Source of the DNA: Tenacibaculum singaporense
GTDB taxonomy: Bacteria; Bacteroidota; Bacteroidia; Flavobacteriales; Flavobacteriaceae
Reading direction: 5' to 3'
DNA: 64,000 bases
Assembly (NCBI RefSeq): GCF_003867015.1
Contig: NZ_CP032548.1
Span: 744,001 to 808,000, forward strand
Shown here: one piece after another, positions 61,324 to 64,000 of the stretch
Layout of the letters: each line of letters starts with the position of its first letter
Position numbering within the stretch: the stretch's first letter is position 1
Notes under the pieces: model-generated
Told to the model about the DNA's origin: nothing
Databases searched by the model: none
What the model saw: only the letters and a program-made list of their open reading frames with translations
Program-made: the position numbers and the translations under genes

Positions 61324-62685
61324 ATGGCAAAAACCAAAACTACTTTTTTCTGTCAAAACTGTGGCGCGCAACACGCGCAATGGGTAGGGCAATGTGGCTC
61401 GTGTAAAGAATGGAACACTATTGTTGAAGAAGTGATTCAAAAAGAAGAAAAAAGAAGTTGGAAATCGCCATCAAACTCACAAAAAAGAGTTGCAAAACCT
61501 TTACGAGTTGAAGATATTCAACTGAATCCAGAAGAGCGATTTGGTACCAAGAATCAAGAGTTAGATACTGTTTTAGGTGGCGGATTGGTAAAAGGTGCTG
61601 TGGTGTTGTTAGGTGGAGAACCAGGAATTGGGAAATCTACGTTGCTGTTGCAAATCGCTTTACAAATTCCACAAAAAGTGTTGTATGTGTCTGGGGAAGA
61701 AAGTCAGTCGCAGATAAAAATGCGTGCTGAACGTATAGAAGGAAAAAATCCTAACTGTTTAATTCTTACGGAAACCAATACACAACAGATTTTTAAAAAT
61801 ATAGAAGAGGTGCAACCTGACGTATTGGTGATAGATTCTATCCAAACTTTACATACGGATACCATTGAAGCTTCACCAGGGAGCATTTCGCAAATACGAG
61901 AAACTTCCGCAGAACTCATCAAATTTGCGAAGGAAACAGCTACTCCTGTATTATTGATTGGACATATTAATAAAGAAGGACACATTGCAGGTCCTAAGAT
62001 TTTAGAGCACATGGTGGATGTGGTGTTGCAATTTGAAGGAGACCGAAATCATACCTACCGAATTTTACGCTCACAAAAAAACCGTTTTGGTTCTACTGCT
62101 GAATTAGGAATCTACGAAATGCTATCAGATGGGTTGCGAGAAGTTTCTAATCCTTCAGAAATCTTAATTTCAAAAAAAGATGCTGATTTAAGTGGAACTG
62201 CAATTGCATCCACCCTAGAAGGAATTCGTCCGTTAATGATAGAAATTCAAGCGCTTGTTTCAACAGCGGTTTATGGAACTCCACAAAGAACTACCACAGG
62301 ATATAACTTAAAACGCTTGCATATGATTTTGGCGGTGTTAGAAAAGCGTGCAGGATTCAAGTTAGGAGCGAAAGATGTATTTTTAAATGTTACTGGTGGA
62401 ATTCATGTAGACGATCCAGCAATAGATTTAGCGGTGGTAGCAGCGATTTTATCATCAAACCAAGATTTAGCCATCAATCCAGATGTGTGTTTTGCAGCTG
62501 AAGTTGGTTTAGCAGGCGAAATTCGTCCTGTTTCTAAAATAGATCAACGAATAACCGAAGCTGAAAAGTTAGGGTATAAAACCTTTGTGACTTCAAAATA
62601 CAATAAGATTACGAGCAAAAATCATTCTATAAAACTGATTTTAGTAAGTAAGATTGAAGAGGCTTTTGCTACGTTGTTTGCTTAA
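61324..62685 (+). CDS. radA: DNA repair protein RadA
   Basis: The 453-residue protein has an N-terminal zinc finger (FFCQNCGAQHAQWVGQCGSC, Cys10, 13, 24 and 27). The RecA-like ATPase has the Walker A GGEPGIGKSTLLLQ, and VLVIDSIQTLHTD is Walker B. The RadA-specific KNRFG motif occurs in RSQKNRFGSTAELG. The Lon-like C-terminal domain covers about residues 290-453 and keeps LNVTGGIHVDDPAIDLAVV. It drives branch migration in recombination and helps in transformation. The gene follows the YbhN-like gene. A large nested palindrome lies just after it, before the convergent penicillin-binding protein gene. Confidence 0.97.
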   Translation: MAKTKTTFFCQNCGAQHAQWVGQCGSCKEWNTIVEEVIQKEEKRSWKSPSNSQKRVAKPLRVEDIQLNPEERFGTKNQELDTVLGGGLVKGAVVLLGGEPGIGKSTLLLQIALQIPQKVLYVSGEESQSQIKMRAERIEGKNPNCLILTETNTQQIFKNIEEVQPDVLVIDSIQTLHTDTIEASPGSISQIRETSAELIKFAKETATPVLLIGHINKEGHIAGPKILEHMVDVVLQFEGDRNHTYRILRSQKNRFGSTAELGIYEMLSDGLREVSNPSEILISKKDADLSGTAIASTLEGIRPLMIEIQALVSTAVYGTPQRTTTGYNLKRLHMILAVLEKRAGFKLGAKDVFLNVTGGIHVDDPAIDLAVVAAILSSNQDLAINPDVCFAAEVGLAGEIRPVSKIDQRITEAEKLGYKTFVTSKYNKITSKNHSIKLILVSKIEEAFATLFA

Positions 62686-62716
62686 GTTTTAATTTAACTA
62701 AATATTCTTTTTTTAA

Positions 62717-62890
62717 CATGTCAGTTCGAGTGATTTTTTCTGATGAGAAGAAGAAAAAAATGTATCGAGAACCTACTAATGACGTCTCGATACAATTCCG
62801 ATATAGTATCGGAATCACTCGACGTGACATTTTAACATCATTGAATAGTTCTCGATACATCTCACTTTGGTCGATACTCGAACTGACAGC
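62717..62890. repeat. nested palindromic extragenic element of about 170 bp
   Basis: The outer arms TGTCAGTTCGAGT (62719-62731) and ACTCGAACTGACA (62876-62888) are perfect complements. Inside, TGTATCGAGA (62761-62770) pairs with TCTCGATACA (62785-62794), and ATTCCGATA (62795-62803) pairs with TATCGGAAT. A second GTTCTCGATACA copy (62848-62859) can pair with 62761-62772 instead. The inner AATCACTCGACGTGACA (62813-62829) is an imperfect partner of the left outer arm. Elements of this kind are scattered between genes in Flavobacteriaceae. Confidence 0.8.
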
Positions 62891-62913
62891 ATTTTTGTAT
62901 TGTTTACATTAAA

Positions 62914-64000
62914 TTATTCTCCCTTTTTCTTTCCAAAAAGTCTGTTGAAAAATCCTTTAATTCCTTTTTCTCTGTATGGGGGACAGTCGATTGAGGAAGA
63001 TATTTTTTCTGGTATATCAAAAGAGCTTAAGTATTTTTCCTTTAGTTCGGGTGTATTTTCTATTTCTTTTAGAATGTTGGCTACAATAGGCAGTGCTAAA
63101 GAAGAACCAGAACCATTTCCGCTAGTAAAATGTACGTCATTTTTAGAGGTCCCTACCCAAGTCCCGAGAACAATATTTGGTGTGTATGCCATAAACCAAG
63201 CATTGGTATAGTCTTGTGCAGTTCCTGTTTTACTGGCTAGTGGATTTTTAATTTTATACCTATTTCTTATGCTAGCTCCTGTTCCTTGTTCAACAGCTTG
63301 TTGTAAAATAGTGGTTAAGGTTTGCGCGCTTTCTTTAGTGAATACTCTTTTGGCTTTTTGGGCTTCGCTTTCGTAAATGATGTTTCCTTCTTTATCGGTA
63401 ATCTTGCTAATCATATACAAGTCATTCATTTCACCATTATTGGTAAAGGCACCGTAAGCTCTTGTGGCTTCAAATAGCGATAAATCTAGTGTGCCTAAAG
63501 CAATAGAAGGAGTGTCGTCAGTAATCTCTGGGAATAGTAACTTTTCACAAGTGTCAATCAGCCACTCTTTTTCTAGTTTAAAATATAGGTTTACACTAGG
63601 GATGTTCATAGACTTTATCAACGCATACCACATGGCAACTTTTTTATCAGGAGTTGAGCTATGGTCGGCATTTTTCGGTTTCCAATTATCGTATTCTGGA
63701 TAGGTTTTTTCTTCGTTTTCAAAATAATCACACGGAGAAATTCCATTTTCTAGCGCTGTAGCGTATAAAAATGGTTTAAAGGCAGAGGCTATTTGACGGT
63801 GCGATAACACCATGTCAAAGGGAAGCGTGTTAAAATTATTTCCACCCACCCAACTAATCACTGCTCCGTTTTTCGGATTCGTAATCAAAACAGAAGCATT
63901 TAGCATTTTATCATAATACCAAAGACTGTCAATTTTATTACCAGTAATGGTTTTTGTGCTATCCCAATCAAAGAGTTGAATAGTTCTATTTTGTTTGTCG
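62914..64000 (-). CDS. class A penicillin-binding protein, 3' part (5' end outside window)
   Basis: The frame is open to the right edge (reading ...GNKIDSLWYYDKMLNASV), so the start lies beyond. The transpeptidase domain has the catalytic Ser in HRQIASAFKPFLY (SxxK), the SxN motif in NIPSVNLYFK, and ASKTGTAQDYTNAWFMAYTP with KTG. YTPNIVLGTWVGTSKNDVHF matches PBP1A proteins. The glycosyltransferase half, if present, is outside. The tail IKGFFNRLFGKKKGE is basic. It polymerises or cross-links peptidoglycan at the outer face of the inner membrane. The stop is 24 bases after the palindromic element, convergent with radA. Confidence 0.9.
   Translation of the reverse strand, partial: DKQNRTIQLFDWDSTKTITGNKIDSLWYYDKMLNASVLITNPKNGAVISWVGGNNFNTLPFDMVLSHRQIASAFKPFLYATALENGISPCDYFENEEKTYPEYDNWKPKNADHSSTPDKKVAMWYALIKSMNIPSVNLYFKLEKEWLIDTCEKLLFPEITDDTPSIALGTLDLSLFEATRAYGAFTNNGEMNDLYMISKITDKEGNIIYESEAQKAKRVFTKESAQTLTTILQQAVEQGTGASIRNRYKIKNPLASKTGTAQDYTNAWFMAYTPNIVLGTWVGTSKNDVHFTSGNGSGSSLALPIVANILKEIENTPELKEKYLSSFDIPEKISSSIDCPPYREKGIKGFFNRLFGKKKGE

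Noticed and set aside
62718..62912. Open frames on both strands between radA and the PBP gene
   Set aside because: They consist almost entirely of the palindromic element arms, with low-complexity Lys/Glu runs and no start context.

Overview
The window is a contiguous piece of a low-GC chromosome from a member of the Bacteroidota, most probably a marine Flavobacteriaceae of the Tenacibaculum/Polaribacter kind. The phylum and family are well supported: many genes carry the Bacteroidota -7 box TAnnTTTG some 20-30 bases before their start, there are no obvious Shine-Dalgarno sequences, and several families are characteristic (DUF4270, DUF4252, the DUF2723 membrane protein, the short GT5-like protein upstream of glmS, M43 lipoproteins, a grasp-with-spasm RiPP locus). 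The genus is only a guess. Most of the window is ordinary core genome. Gene pairs are tightly packed and often convergent, separated by strong bidirectional hairpin terminators.

Layout. 1-9 kb: end of a ComF-type phosphoribosyltransferase gene, a lipoprotein, a DinB/small-protein pair divergent from a WYL regulator with two look-alike operators, polA, a YkuE-like phosphoesterase and a cysteine-less thioredoxin-fold protein. 8.6-13.8 kb: polysaccharide deacetylase plus DUF2723 glycosyltransferase, twin tRNA-Gln genes, a DUF4252 protein and an ArsC/Spx-like protein. 13.9-24.6 kb: DinB protein, cystathionine gamma-synthase-like enzyme, a TetR/thioesterase pair with matched operators, superoxide dismutase, fbp, GNAT plus aspartokinase, a two-domain acyltransferase resembling ornithine-lipid synthase OlsF, rseP and a SCO1-like protein.

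24.7-40.6 kb is the accessory part. An orphan 1172-residue enzyme joins an amino-acid adenylation domain, a carrier domain, an alpha-oxoamine synthase and a C-terminal SCP2-like domain. It is bracketed by two copies of an 85-bp sequence. After an SdpI-like protein, a serine hydrolase, sufS and a BI-1 protein comes a tandem duplication of M43 metalloprotease lipoprotein genes. A YfcC transporter and a glycerophosphodiesterase follow. Then comes a compact grasp-with-spasm RiPP locus: precursor with a Gly-Gly leader, intergenic hairpin, ATP-grasp maturase, a small overlapping reading frame and a SPASM protein without a radical-SAM cluster motif.

40.6-64 kb returns to housekeeping: a ClC protein lacking both key glutamates, an APC permease, aspS, a small membrane protein, an M28 peptidase, an AgcS symporter, pheS, gdhA, an EEP-family hydrolase, the operon GT5-like/DUF4270/glmS, divergent panC-panD-YbhN-like-radA, a nested palindromic extragenic element and the 3' part of a class A penicillin-binding protein. 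The best candidates for poorly described biology are the A-T-AOS-SCP2 enzyme and the RiPP locus.
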